NCBI GenBank assembly: GCA_021234155.1
Contig: JAJEKV010000020.1
Location: forward strand, 4,014,563-4,078,562
Direction of reading: 5' to 3'
Length of the DNA: 64,000 nucleotides
From: Isoetes taiwanensis
Taxonomy: Eukaryota; Streptophyta; Lycopodiopsida; Isoetales; Isoetaceae
Shown: positions 34,421 to 45,772 of the stretch, one piece after another
Numbering within the stretch: position 1 is the stretch's first letter
Layout: each line of letters starts with the position of its first letter
Notes under the pieces: generated by a model
Databases searched by the model: none
What the model was told of the DNA's origin: nothing
What the model saw: the letters and a program-made list of their open reading frames with translations, nothing else
Program-made: the position numbers and the translations under genes

Positions 34421-35612
34421 GATGCTATGGATATGCGGGTGAATCTGGATAAGACCAAGGCTGTGGTTTTTGGCGCGAGTAAGACGGATCATGTTCATTT
34501 CGATTATATGGGTAAGCAAGTGGAGATTATGGAGAATTATAAATATTTAGGCTTGATTGTAAATAAGCCCTAACTGGAATCAAGCTGTTGAACATAGAGT
34601 GAATGCTGGCTTAAAGGCATTATATGCCATGCAGAGAAAGTGTGTGAGTCCTGATATTTGGAATTTTGAAATGAAGCGTATGCTTTATAAAGTGCTTGTG
34701 CAGACTGTAGTCCTCTATGGATGTGAAGTTTGGGAGCCTGGACTTGCTAGTGACAGATGGAAAAAAATGGAAAAGATACAAAAGAAGTTCTTCCATACTG
34801 AGTTGGGTACTAAAATGCAGACACCCTATGACATGCTGTTAGTAGAGTGCGGGATGATGTCACTTGAGGCTGAAGCTCTCTGCAGATTGCTACGCTATGT
34901 GTGCAAGGTTTTGTATGATATGCCAATCAATAGTTTGCCCAGACTTGCTCTAGAAGAAACCAGGAATAAAGGATGATATGCGGATGTTACTAAGTGGCTT
35001 GTGAAATGGGGAATGAATATTGATGAGTTATGGATGCACAAGAAAGATATTGATAGCTGGGTTAAGACGAGTTTTCTAAATAAGTCATGGAGCGTGCCGG
35101 CCGTAAAGAAAGAATACTATAAGAATCACATGAATCCCTCTTTTCAGGAAGCACAATATCTCAGGAACCCATATCAGTGAAGTATAGGCAAGCAATTGCT
35201 AGAATCCGATTAAGCTCACATCATCTTGGTGTAGAGGTTGGGAGATGGGAGGACATTGCACATAAATGTAGATGTTGTAAAATGCAGGGGTAGTGGAGAA
35301 TGAGGCACATGTTTTGCTCATTTGTGATGCCTATTCAGATATAAGAGCAAAGTATGGGATTGATGTGGATTCACTTAGTGATTTTTTTCGGTATCCAGGT
35401 TCATGTATTGGAGGGTGTATTGTTGAGATTCTTAAGCATAGAGAGGAATGGTTGAAAAGAAAAAATGTGGAGGAGATAGATGTAGAAAAGCCCAGTGTAT
35501 TATTCTCAGAGGATGCACTGGATGATTTGTTTTATGACGTTGATTGTGATGTGTAAACGTCTCATAGGCCTGGCGGTCTCGAAGACGTAATAATAAATTT
35601 CATTTCATTTCA
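34417..35612 (+). pseudogene. 5'-truncated LINE, second copy of the cluster
   Basis: Begins in the RT thumb region (VNLDKTKAVVFGASKTD, then YKYLGLIVN), continues after a frame change at 34599-34976 (LYGCEVWEPGLAS, LGTKMQTPYDMLL), and after further breaks ends at 35293-35556 with the His/Cys part ENEAHVLLICDAY. The first Cys pair (CRCC near 35270) lies in another frame. The 3' end has stem AGGCC-TGGC-GGTCT, GACGTAATAATAAA and (TTTCA)n. Same family as the copy at 31.2 kb but more decayed. Confidence 0.8.
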
Positions 35613-35619
35613 TTTCTCT

Positions 35620-36406
35620 AAAAGGACTGCCTTGCAACAGTTGATTTGATACAGAATGCAAAATGAAAAGAAAGGAGTTCAAAAATGCGCAAGGGGAAAG
35701 AAGGAAAAGGCTTAAAAAGGAATATATGCAGCTAGTTAAATCAAAGAAGAAAAGATCGCTTTACCAAAAACACTTGCATATGATTCGAGAGCTGCTGGTT
35801 GAGCCTAAAAGATTCTGGAATAGGCTTAAGCCACAATTAAATCATAATGCCGTGTTGGATGTGGAGGCATTACTGGGCCAAGTACATAAGCTGTACCATG
35901 TTCCAGGACTGGATGACAGGGTTGACACAATGATGAATGGGCTTTTCAATCCGGGATATTGAAGGTTTAAAAAAATTGGCTAATCATAAGGCTGCAGATG
36001 CAACAGGCTTGGTAGCAGAAATGTTCAAGTGGACCGGTGAGAAGACACGTGAAATTCTCCTCAAATTGATGAATGCAGTTCTACGAGATGGGTTTCCACA
36101 ATCATGGCAAATGAACAGGGTTGTTCGCTTGCACAAATCCGGGGACGTAAATGACCCAGGTAACTATAGAATGATTATGATTAGTAGTTTATTTGTGAAG
36201 CTTTTTGCGACCTGATAATTGTGTCGCTACCTCGAAAGTATTTATTGGTTTCCCTTATTAAAAAGGTGAACCCTTGTCTTCTAATAATAGCCAACATTCT
36301 TAACATGGCCTTGTCATAACATTGTTAAACCATAGCTAAGGTTGCTCATAGACCGATTGGTCTCCGTGGACGATAAAAGTACCTTCCTTCCTTCCTTCCT
36401 TCCTTT
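35620..36406 (+). pseudogene. LINE fragment, linker and start of RT joined to 3' tail
   Basis: Frames at 35663-35962 and 35937-36215 encode the endonuclease-RT linker (KRFWNRLKPQL) and the first RT motifs (ANHKAADATGLVAEMFKWTG, RLHKSGDVNDPGNYR). The RT then stops, and after about 130 bases the 3' end follows: stem AGACC-GATT-GGTCT at 36352-36365, CCGTGGACGATAAA and (TTCC)n. The RT core, thumb and zinc finger are missing: an internal deletion like the one at 24.7 kb. It abuts the tail of the preceding LINE. Confidence 0.75.
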
Positions 36407-36787
36407 GCCATTCTATTGCCTAGCTTTGCCAATAACTTGCCATATTTATGCACTCATGCCAGTCCACCGAGACAAACATCCATGACATCTAATCAACATG
36501 ATTAGGGTTCATTTGTTAGTCTAAGTTATAGGTCTTTCTAGAGATTGCCTAAGTTTACTAAGGACATGTACTAATCCAGCCTAAGAACAGCCGTAAAGTT
36601 TGCATTGACTAACATAATCGGTACTAACTAGACTCTTAATTGGCTCCAATGCCTTGGGATGCATCCATGCTGTTGAAATGAATGAAAATCTTGGAATCAT
36701 CTTGGAATGTTAGCTTGGCTATTGTTGCTGCAAGGCCGGATTATGTCCGGCATTGCTCCAAAACACTCCTCTGATCACGCGTGGCCG
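36407..36787. other. Spacer between LINE cluster and Penelope-like element
   Basis: No gene or repeat seen. Confidence 0.5.
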
Positions 36788-39198
36788 CTAAAAAAAAAAA
36801 ACCCGGAGCCAACTAGTTCAGGCAACAACCCTACTAGCAGTTCAAACTGTCTCGGTCAATCCCTTAACAGCCTTATCGTTCCATACATTTAATCGAGCTA
36901 ATTAAAGATGGAGCATCAAACCAAGGTCAAAAGACTCAAAACTTTAATTTATTTCCCATCAAACAATCTTTAGATTTTCTTGTTCATCAATGGGTTCCTA
37001 TCATCTCGTCTGAAGACATTAGACCAGCAAGTGTAACATTATACATTAAGAAAGCTTGTACTTTGGACCATTATAGTCACCTTTCCTTATGTCATCAAGC
37101 TTATTCATGACGAATGTATTAAGGTCATGAATTTGTACTCATCAAATTCCTTTATGTAAAAGGGAAATATAGCCTACATTTCTTAAGCACATATACCATC
37201 CAAAAGTTATATAATAGTCCAAACATAACGCATTAGAATTCTTTAAGTTCCCATATTATAGGGTTTTAATTCCCTACTTTAGCATGTGGAGTATTCTAAC
37301 ATGCACCCATCAAGTAGCATTTACTACTATGGTCCAATCACCATTGTATAACCGTATTTTTCCATTTAGTATTTTTAAAGGGTCTCATCCATATCTAAGA
37401 GTCTAACCCATTAAAATTTCATGATTACCCCTATCATTTAATAGACTCAAATGTATTCAGCAAGAATCCTTATTAATACCGAAATCAAATATTGCTTTTA
37501 AGCATTTTGGACAAATATCAAGCATTTTGTGCCGTGAGCTTAATGGAATAAACAGAAAATAGCTTAAACAAAACATCTATGCACGCTATTCTTTCTGAAA
37601 GTATATCCTATATTTCATGAAGAGATTTTCAAAACAGGATCCACTCAAAACTTTGAGGTCTAACATAACAAGAGGGTCTTATGTCCATGACGAGTTTTCT
37701 TATATTTTCAAAAACAAAGGGCTTTTACTAATATCAAAGGTGTAACGATTTTCAGATTTCATTGTATGAAAACCATTAAAATAAAGAGCAGAAAACTATC
37801 AACTGTTATACCATAGCAGCGGAATAGATATAAGGCACAAAGTATAAAGGTTCCTGTGAAGTAATCTTGTGGTGACAACTATCCACTGTCATCATCCATT
37901 AACTCGTGCAATTGTATCACTGCTCCAGCAGGGCCATTGTTTGATCCATGTTCTCCTCTAAGCAAAAACAAATATGAAAAGCAAAAGGGACAATAGTAGA
38001 AGAATACCACGTACCTGCAGCCAACCAGTACTGAATTAGCATAAGAATGGTAAAACAGTAAGGGCCAGAAGGTACATAGGGTATTCTTGGCTTATCGCCT
38101 TTCAACCATTGTACCTTCTGCTCCAGTTTAGTAAAAGCAAAAAGGAAAACTTGCAGAAATCAAACAAAGGATAGTAAGTCTAAACATTATCTTATGCTCA
38201 CGTAATTATTTATGGTCGTGAGCCCGTGATTTTAATCCAAGAATGACAAGAATTAACATGAATATATCATTTGTCTAATCATTCTAGGCGTGCTAATCTG
38301 AGTTCCCAAGTAGCTTTTCGTGACACAAGTTTGTGTCTTTCGTGCATCTGCACCATTCAAAGCCCTGCTAGGTGTAAAGAAAAAACCTTGTGTTCAGCCT
38401 TCTGTAGAAACACAGTTAATTTAGCGGATCATAAACCGTGACTTATGCTTCTAAAGAACTCAAAATATTAGGCCCTGTAGTTCTGCCCATTTAGAACTCT
38501 TATTTTAGTGTAGATATTTGTATACCATGTTCCTCTTCATCCCAAATTAGATCTTCTTCTACTTGGGTCTCGTGCACAAACCGCTCATTATCGGCATTTC
38601 CTCTCGAAAAGGAAGTCGGCCTTCTATTGAAGCTCCCCTTTTATTAGGATAACCAAAGATATCCATCACCAAGCCTCGCCTTTGTATCAAAGTTTCTACT
38701 TCCGCTCTCCTCTCCATAGTTAGATTATCAATCCAAGGGACTCTAAACAGGCCTCACATTCCCTGTTTGTATCAGAATAGAGCTCAAGGTCATCTTCCGA
38801 ACTATGGCTACCTGACCAACCGTCAGAGTTAAAGCCCATTTTTTTGAAAAGTAAATCACATATCCGGGGTCTTTAGCCAGTCATAAATTCCGGCACTTCT
38901 GCTTTGCAGCTGCAGTCGAGGTTGCATGCAATCGTCTCGAAGCATTCTGCCCTAATCCGGTCTTTAATGGTATGGCCTCCTTTAGTCGGATATTTTGTAA
39001 AATGTCCTAAGGTCCACCCTAATTGAACTTGAACTTAGTAGTATAAATATCTTAAGTGTGTATCCAGCGAATTCTATGGTGTTTACCTGGAATAGAGGCA
39101 TACCTTGAAGCCTTCTTGGTATGCTAGTACATAGGTGAACATTAATTTATTCCATTCCAATAAGAGTGCATCCATGCATTAGAATATAATAAAAAAAA
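36788..39198 (-). repeat. LTR-like direct repeat B (downstream copy)
   Basis: About 2411 bases matching 43350-45759 almost throughout. Differences cluster at CAG/CTG sites. The small spliced gene is disrupted here by those differences, although the exons KGDKPRIPYVPSGPYC (38105-38010) and EENMDQTMALLEQ (37955-37917) are readable. Confidence 0.9.
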
Positions 39199-39271
39199 TC
39201 CTACCTCCTTCCGTAGGACTATTTTGAAACCTGTTAAAATAACATTCATACCGTAACTACAGGGTGGGTAC

Positions 39272-39295
39272 ACCCCTACTTGTTACAGTAGGGGT
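39272..39295. other. 8-bp perfect stem-loop downstream of the RT gene
   Basis: ACCCCTAC-TTGTTACA-GTAGGGGT, about 50-75 bases beyond the RT stop on the minus strand and about 75 bases before repeat B. It could be an RNA structure in the element's 3' part; function unknown. Confidence 0.5.
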
Positions 39296-39346
39296 TTCCC
39301 ATCGTCCTATAGTTTATTTTAATTGACCCAAAAGAAAAGAGTACCT

Positions 39347-42300
39347 TTAAAAATCTTTGATGAGTTGCAGTAGTGTGCTGGAATCATATTTCAGACCAGG
39401 GAATTGCCCTTCTCTAATATATTTACAGATTCTTCTTTTGATCCCTGGTTTATCAAACCCATTGCTGATGAAGTTATTCATTAACTCCCTTAGGTCCAAA
39501 GCTGCTTTAATAGGGCTGGAGTTCACGTACATAAAAGGCATGATCTGAGATAGAATAACATTTCGAGCTTGAAAATATGGCCTGCAGCTACATGCATGTA
39601 CAAATTTCATAGCCTTGAATGGTAATGCCTCTCGTTTATCATATTTCATGGTTTGGAAGAGTCCAAATTCTTTATTGAAGACCTGAATGGTCATATTAAG
39701 GAAATTTACTTTGCTGCCAAACATGCAATTTGGTGTATTTTCAGAATAGTATGTTTCCTCCTTAATGTCAAGTACCTGCAAATCATAAATCTGCAGTTCC
39801 TGTACTACCCCGTCGCTCCATTTGGTTAGGAATTCTTTGATCTTAGGGCAGTTAATAGCCAACAGGTCGTCCATATATCTATATACGAACTTGAATAGTC
39901 TGATCTCCTCCATCCTTCCTTGTTTGGCAAGGTTTTTAATGAAATTGACTTCAAACCATGCTAAGTAAATGTTACACCAGCATGGGCTACAAGAAAATCC
40001 CATTGGGATTCCACAGATTTGTTTCCAGAGGTGGTTACCCAGCTTAACATAGCAGTTGCTAAGTAACCAGGTATTAGCCTGAACAAACTTACTTTTGCTC
40101 ATATGAGACCAACATTTGCCTTGTGGAGCTACCTTGAACCACTTTGCTGCCAGTTTACCATTGCCTGAACTTTTTATCCAAAGTTCATATCTTTTGTTTT
40201 GACTCTTCATGTAACACCAGGCAGCATTTGCCACCAATTCGGATATTCTGCAAATGCCTTTATCCCCCTGAATAGGGATGCTCTCATAGCATTTTGTGAT
40301 GTCGGCAACATATACCTCCTCAATTTTTCCTGGTAGGTTAAGTACCACATCGTAAATAGAATTTACCATCCAGTTGAAATTAATTTTCCCGGGCAGTAAG
40401 GTGCAAATATTAGAACACATGTCCTTTGAAATTTCGGGCCAAAGCTCCACTATAGAATTCAATACTACAGTAATAGTTTCTGCTATTTCAGTGTAGAGGG
40501 AGCCATGCGCATTAGTAATCCAAATGGTAATCATTTTTGTGAGCTTTAGAGATTCCTAGTAGATAGGGGAGCTTATCCGATTCCGTGACCGGGAACTCTG
40601 TGCGCTTTTTATCTCCCTAATTAGTTCCTTTTTTAGTTCTTCATTCTCCGCTCCTATGGGCATAAAGTCAGTACTACACAGTCTTTTCAGAGCCATTTCC
40701 CTAATATGCTTTGGGCAAATGAAAGCTGGGTTGTTTGAAGCTTTATCAACACCCGAAATATAGAAGTTTTTAGTCAACCATTCCAGATTATTAATGACAC
40801 GAGAGTCGTTCAGAGCGAATTTTTGCATTTTGTCTATTTTACGTTTTTCTCGCTTCACGCCAACTTGTTCCAAAGATGGCCGGTTTTAATTTCATCCCTA
40901 TCATTGTCCTGGATGAAGAGAAACTGAAATCTGTATAGCTCAAATATTGAATCACAAGTTTTATTCAATTCGGCCTTCAAATCTTTCCAGATGAGCATTC
41001 TATTTGGGATATGACCCAGGCCCTTTCTGAATAAACCCCGTAGGGTTCTATTCTTTACAATGTCAACATTAGTGCTTCTAATGTGCCCTATGCTTTCATC
41101 AATGAAGTTCTTAAGACCTGGGATTCTACAAGGGCAGATATCTTCCGTTTCTTGTACAAAAATGTAGTACGGTTTGTAACATAGCTCTCTCATATTTTCT
41201 GTGTATCTCCATGAAAACATAGTATCCTCCATAAGCAACTCCCCAACATCCCCTAGCTTTTCTACCATATGTCTATGAATAATTTTCGGGATACATATTT
41301 TGTCTAAAACCTTAGACAGGAAAAAGCAATGGATTATTTTCTTCTTGCATTTTTCCTTTGACTCTGTCATATGCCATCTGCCCTGGCAGTCTTTAAGGAT
41401 GGTCCTACAAATCTGTTTAAATTAAAACTTTAGTGAGTGTGTTAAAGTATCCTATGTAATAGTATTCCTATTAGTCACCTGAGCAAACATGAATCTCCAT
41501 AGCTGAACATGGGCAAATGGCATGTTAGCTAAAAGTGTACAACTGGTCCTTTCTAATTTTTTAGAAAGTCCATATAGGATAAGTTTTTATCCAAAGAATA
41601 GGTTTAGAACCAAACAGAATATAATAATCCTGTAATAAAACATGTATTTAACATACAAGAATGACTTTTGTATAATGAAAGCATACCTATTTCTCATAAG
41701 TGAGCTGTTGCTCTACTCCATCAGGTATTTTTCGACCATGTACTTGTTGTTGTTTGGTGACAGAGTTATCCACTAGATTAGGGGACCCCAATTGTTCAAT
41801 ATCTGAATTATCAGCAATGCTGGACCCCGACTTGGTTGGATTAATGGTAATCCGAGGGGGATTATATCCCTTTACCATGTCGAGTTGCATTTGTTGGGTT
41901 TCTCGTGCCTAGTCTTTCCTCGGGCGCTTGTATTGTAACTGGAACCGCCTTCCAAATTGAGCATGAATGTAGCCTGTTTAATACTTTTTTCGCATACCAC
42001 TGCCATTCTACAGTTGGGGAAATTTAGCTTGAAATCTGCCCATGGATCAGCAGCAAGTAAGGAGGTCATGCTAATAAGTGTGTCTCTTATTTCCAGATAT
42101 GAAAGGAATGCAATGATCCCATCTCTTAACGTGGTTTTAAGGAACTTTTTCATTGAAACCATCTGGGCCACATTGGACATGTCAGGAAATACACTATCCA
42201 AATTGTTGAACATGTACCAGACCGCATGGTCTAGCCATGTCATATGCTCCTTGCAACTATTACCTTTCCTCCTGGGCTCGCATACACATTTGAAATAGGG

Positions 42301-43214
42301 GCACATGCTCCTCCAAACTCTTTTGAGATAGAAAGCATCACGTGTAATAGTTGAGTATGCCATGTGTCCTTTTTGCCTTAGATAAATAAAATCATCCTTA
42401 GCGCATTTCTTGTCAAAGAACCTATGGTCAATGTTGAGTTTGAACTTTTCTTTGACCACTATCTTTTCCATTTTTTCTCACTGCAGCTCCGCCATATTCT
42501 CTTGGGTAGGTGTGATATCACCCAGCATGATCCAAGATTCCCTACTAATTGGGGCCAAGGCACCGAAATTTTTAGTTCTCCAAATGCCCCGTTACGAGAA
42601 TGCAAATAAGACCTTCCACCAAGCCGTTCCTGAATGATGGGGGAACAGTGGCGCTTATGCAATGTGAAGTTAAAGTCTGCATCTACCTCCCCTTTCAGCT
42701 TGCTAACATTATCTTTCATTGCTATTTTTTCCTCTTCTGACAGGAGGGATTCACCAAATGGATCATCCTCTGCATCAACAATGCTTCCCTGCTTACCTTT
42801 TTCCCTTATGTTGTTGCCAAGGCAGGAATTTTTAACCTTATTTGCCTTCTCAAGGGCCAATACCCCTGTAATAAACTGTGTTTTGGCCTGGTCTTCTTCC
42901 ATTGTTCTGCTGTACACCGTGGCAGGCAAGGTATCATAAATATCCTCAATAACTTTCAGCGCATCATCCCATTCTGAACCAGCTTTATTAATCTTGGGTA
43001 CTAGAGCTAACCAGTCATTGAATCCCAGATGGGAAATAGGTTGACAGCCCTCCGGTTTTCTAAGTGCTTCCTTTTCCAGAAGAAACATATGCACTTTGGG
43101 ATTTTTTATGCAAGAGAGCAAAGTCTGTACAGCCAAGCTTGGGCATGCAATTTTACTGCCATTATACCCGATAGGTCCAAGGGTTTTGTTCCATGTTGGT
43201 GGCATATATTCCAT
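39347..43214 (-). pseudogene. Penelope-like reverse transcriptase gene with long N-terminal region
   Basis: Frames in order on the minus strand: 43214-42459, 42471-41872, 41890-41687, then a gap that is probably an intron (GTATGC donor near 41689; acceptor TTTAAACAG near 41414), 41413-40855, 40873-40556 and, in the same frame after one TAG, 40534-39347. The N-terminal part is unrecognised; it holds a Cys cluster (MCPYFKCVCEPRRKGNSC). Next comes a Penelope-style pre-RT region: LRGLFRKGLGHIPN and VDKASNNPAFICPKHI. The 395-residue final frame holds the RT core: VADITKCYESIP (Asp near 78), GIPMGFSCSPCWCNIYL (175-191), YRYMDDLLAIN (Asp pair 222-223) and KVNFLNM (276-281). Two frame breaks lie near A-runs, so the gene may be less damaged than it appears. 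It copies element RNA onto a DNA end. Confidence 0.7.
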
Positions 43215-43349
43215 GTTGTAATCTCCTTGAGAGTCCTCAATATCCTGAAATCAATGTAAATCAGAATCTTTTCATAAATCCTTCAATATGCTCAAAATTT
43301 ATACCAAATGGAGTGATGCCACACTGGTAAGACCAATGAAACGAAATTT

Positions 43350-45759
43350 CTAAAAAAAACCCGGAGCCAACTAGTTCAGGCAACAACCCTACTAGCAGTT
43401 CAAACTGTCTCGGTCAATCCCTTAATGACCTTTATCGCTCCATACATTTAATCGAGCTAATTAAAGATGGAGCATCAAACCAAGGTCAAAAGACTCAAAA
43501 CTTTAATTTATTTCCCATCAAACAATCTTTAGATTTTCTTGTTCATCAATGGGTTCCTATCATCTCGTCTGAAGACATTAGACCAGCAAGTGTAACATTA
43601 TACATTAAGAAAGCTTGTACTTTGGACCATTATAGTCACCTTTCCTTATGTCATCAAGCTTATTCATGACGAATGTATTAAGGTCATGAATTTGTACTCA
43701 TCAAATTCCTTTATGTAAAAGGGAAATATAGCCTACATTTCTTAAGCACATATACCATCCAAAAGTTATATAATAGCTGTCAAACATAACAGGCATTAGA
43801 ATTCTTTAAGTTCCCATATTATAGGGTTTTAATTCCCTACTTTAGCATGTGGAGTATTCTAACATGCACCCATCAAGTAGCATTTACTACTATGGTCCAA
43901 TCACCATTGTATAACCGTATTTTTCCATTTAGTATTTTTAAAGGGTCTGTCCATATCTAAGAGTCTAACCCATTAAAATTTCATGATTACCCCTATCATT
44001 TAATAGACTCAAATGTATTCAGCAGTAATCCTTATTAATACTGAGTCAAATATTGCTTTTAAGCATTTTGGACAGCATATCAAGCATTTTGTGCCAGAGC
44101 TTAATGGAATAAACAGAAAATAGCTTAAACAAAACATCTATGCACGCTATTCTTTCTGAAAGTATATCCTATATTTCATGAAGAGATTTTCAAAACAGGA
44201 TCCACTCAAAACTTTGAGGTCTAACATAACAGTAGGTCTTATGTCCATGACAGAGTTTTCTTATATTTCCGAAAACAAAGGGCTTTTACTAATATCAAAG
44301 GTGTAACGATTTTCAGATTTCATTGTATGAAAACCATTAAAATAAAGAGCAGAAAACTATCAACTGTTATACCATAGCAGCGGAATAGATATAAGGCATA
44401 AAGTATAAAGGTTCCTGTGAAGTAATCTTGTGGTGACAACTATCCACTGTCATCATCCATTAACTCGTGCAATTGTATCACTGCTCCAGCAGGGCCATTG
44501 TTTGATCCATGTTCTCCTCTAAGCAAAAAACCAATACGAAAGCAAAAAGGGACAATAGTAGAAGAATACCACGTACCTGCAGCCAACCAGTACTGAATTA
44601 GCATAAGAATGGTAAAACAGTAAGGGCCAGAAGGTACATAGGGTATTCTTGGCTTATCGCCTTTCAACCATTGTACCTTCTGCTCCAGTTTAGTAAAAGC
44701 AAAAAGGAAAACTTGCAGAAATCAAACAAAGGATAGTAAGTCTAAACATTATCTTATGCTCACGTAATTATTTATGGCTGTGAGCCCCGTACTTTAATCC
44801 AAGAATGACAGTAACTAACATGAATATATCATTTGTCTAATCATTCTAGGCGTGCTAATACAGGTTCCCAGTAGCTTTCAGGACACAAGTTTGTGTCTTT
44901 CGTGCATCTGCACCATTCAAAGCCCTGCTAGGTGTAAAGAAAAAACCTTGTGTTCAGCCTTCTGTAGAAACACAGTTAATTTAGCGGATCATAAACCGTG
45001 ACTTATGCTTCTAAAGAACTCAAAATATTAGGCCCTGTAGTTCTGCCCATTTAGAACTCTTATTTTAGTGTAGATATTTGTATACCTGTTGTTCCTCTTC
45101 ATCCGAAATTAGATCTTCTTCTACTTGGGTCTCAGGCACAAACTGCTCATTACTGGCATTTCCTCTCTGAAAGGAAGTCGGCCTTCTATTGAAGCTCCCC
45201 CTTTTATTAGGATAACCAGCATATCCATCACTGAAGCCTCGCCTTGTATCAAAGTTTCTACTTCCGCCTCTCCTCTCCATAGTTAGATTACTGAATCCAA
45301 GGGACTCTAAACAGGCCTCACATTCCCTGTTTGTATCAGAATAGAGCTCAAGGTCATCTTCCGAACTATGGCTACCTGACCAACCGTCAGAGTTAAAGCC
45401 CATTTTTTTGAAAAGTAAATCACATATCTGGGGTCTTTAGCCACCATAAATTCCGCATACGCTGCGCATAACCGCAATGAGGTTGCATGCAATCGTCTCG
45501 AAGCATTCTGCCCTAATCCGGTCTTTAATGGTATGGCCTCCTTTAGTCGGATATTTTGTAAAATGTCCTAAGGTCCACCCTAATTGAACTTGAACTTAGT
45601 AGTATAAATATCTTAAGTGTGTATCCAGCGAATTCTATGGTGTTTACCTGGAATAGAGGCATACCTTGAAGCCTTCTTGGTATGCTAGTACATAGGTGAA
45701 CATTAATTTATTCCATTCCAATAAGAGTGCATCCATGCATTAGAATATAATAAAAAAAA
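43350..45759 (-). repeat. LTR-like direct repeat A (upstream copy)
   Basis: About 2410 bases; 6562 bases separate the starts of the two copies. This copy keeps the small gene open, except near 45445-45490, where it departs from copy B at a CTG/CAG cluster. Confidence 0.9.
44478..45403 (-). CDS. Small spliced accessory protein of the Penelope-like element
   Basis: Exons 45403-45086, 44679-44577 and 44518-44478 join in phase through CAG/GTATAC and GCAG/GTACGT donors and GGAGCAG and GCTTAG acceptors, giving about 153 residues. ATG 45403 sits in an AAAAAATGGGC context. The first exon is acidic and Ser-rich (SHSSEDDLELYSDTNREC), then an Arg/Gly-rich segment (RRGGSRNFDTRRGF ... NKRGSFNRRPTSFQRG) of the kind that binds RNA, then acidic again; the second and third exons are more hydrophobic (PYCFTILMLIQYWLAA). 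The frame upstream also stays open through MVAKDPRYVIYFSKK, so the protein may start earlier. I know no family match. It lies wholly in the direct repeat and therefore upstream of the RT gene in transcription order. Confidence 0.5.
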
Positions 45760-45772
45760 AAAAAAAAAAAAA
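45752..45772. repeat. A21 homopolymer at the right border of the element
   Basis: Eight As are found at the same place in repeat B. On the element's strand this is a poly(T) at the 5' border, so it is not an ordinary poly(A) tail of this copy. Confidence 0.8.

Larger units (their letters stand above)
36788..45772 (-). mobile_element. Penelope-like retroelement with 2.4 kb direct repeats
   Basis: About 9 kb on the minus strand: repeat A (45759-43350), reverse-transcriptase gene (43214-39347), repeat B (39198-36788). The repeats lie in the same orientation, begin CTAAAAAAAACCCGGAGCC and end AGAATATAATAAAAAAAA on the plus strand. Each carries a small spliced gene. The RT has the sequence style of Penelope-like elements. 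Penelope elements are known for LTR-like direct repeats produced by tandem or partial-tandem copies, and for keeping introns; both are seen here. No GIY-YIG endonuclease is visible. A 21-base A run sits at the right border, and no target duplication was found. Alternatives are a tandem pair of some other RT element or an unusual LTR element with long coding LTRs. Confidence 0.7.

Noticed and set aside
34244-34519. ORFs of Pro/Ser/Leu or Gly/Glu/Arg repeats over the CT tract
   Set aside because: They are pure translations of the polypyrimidine microsatellite.
40535-40556. TAG before the RT core as a true gene boundary
   Set aside because: The frame is the same on both sides and the RT lacks its N-terminal motifs if started after it; a single mutation or read error is more likely.
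36788-45772. Hammerhead ribozyme in the Penelope-like repeats (reported in some Penelope elements)
   Set aside because: I looked for the CTGANGA ... GAAA core on both strands of the repeats and found none; a covariance search would be needed to exclude diverged forms.
36788-45772. Ordinary LTR retrotransposon
   Set aside because: The repeats do not begin TG and end CA, carry an intron-bearing gene, lack a visible primer-binding site, and the RT is not of the gypsy or copia type.
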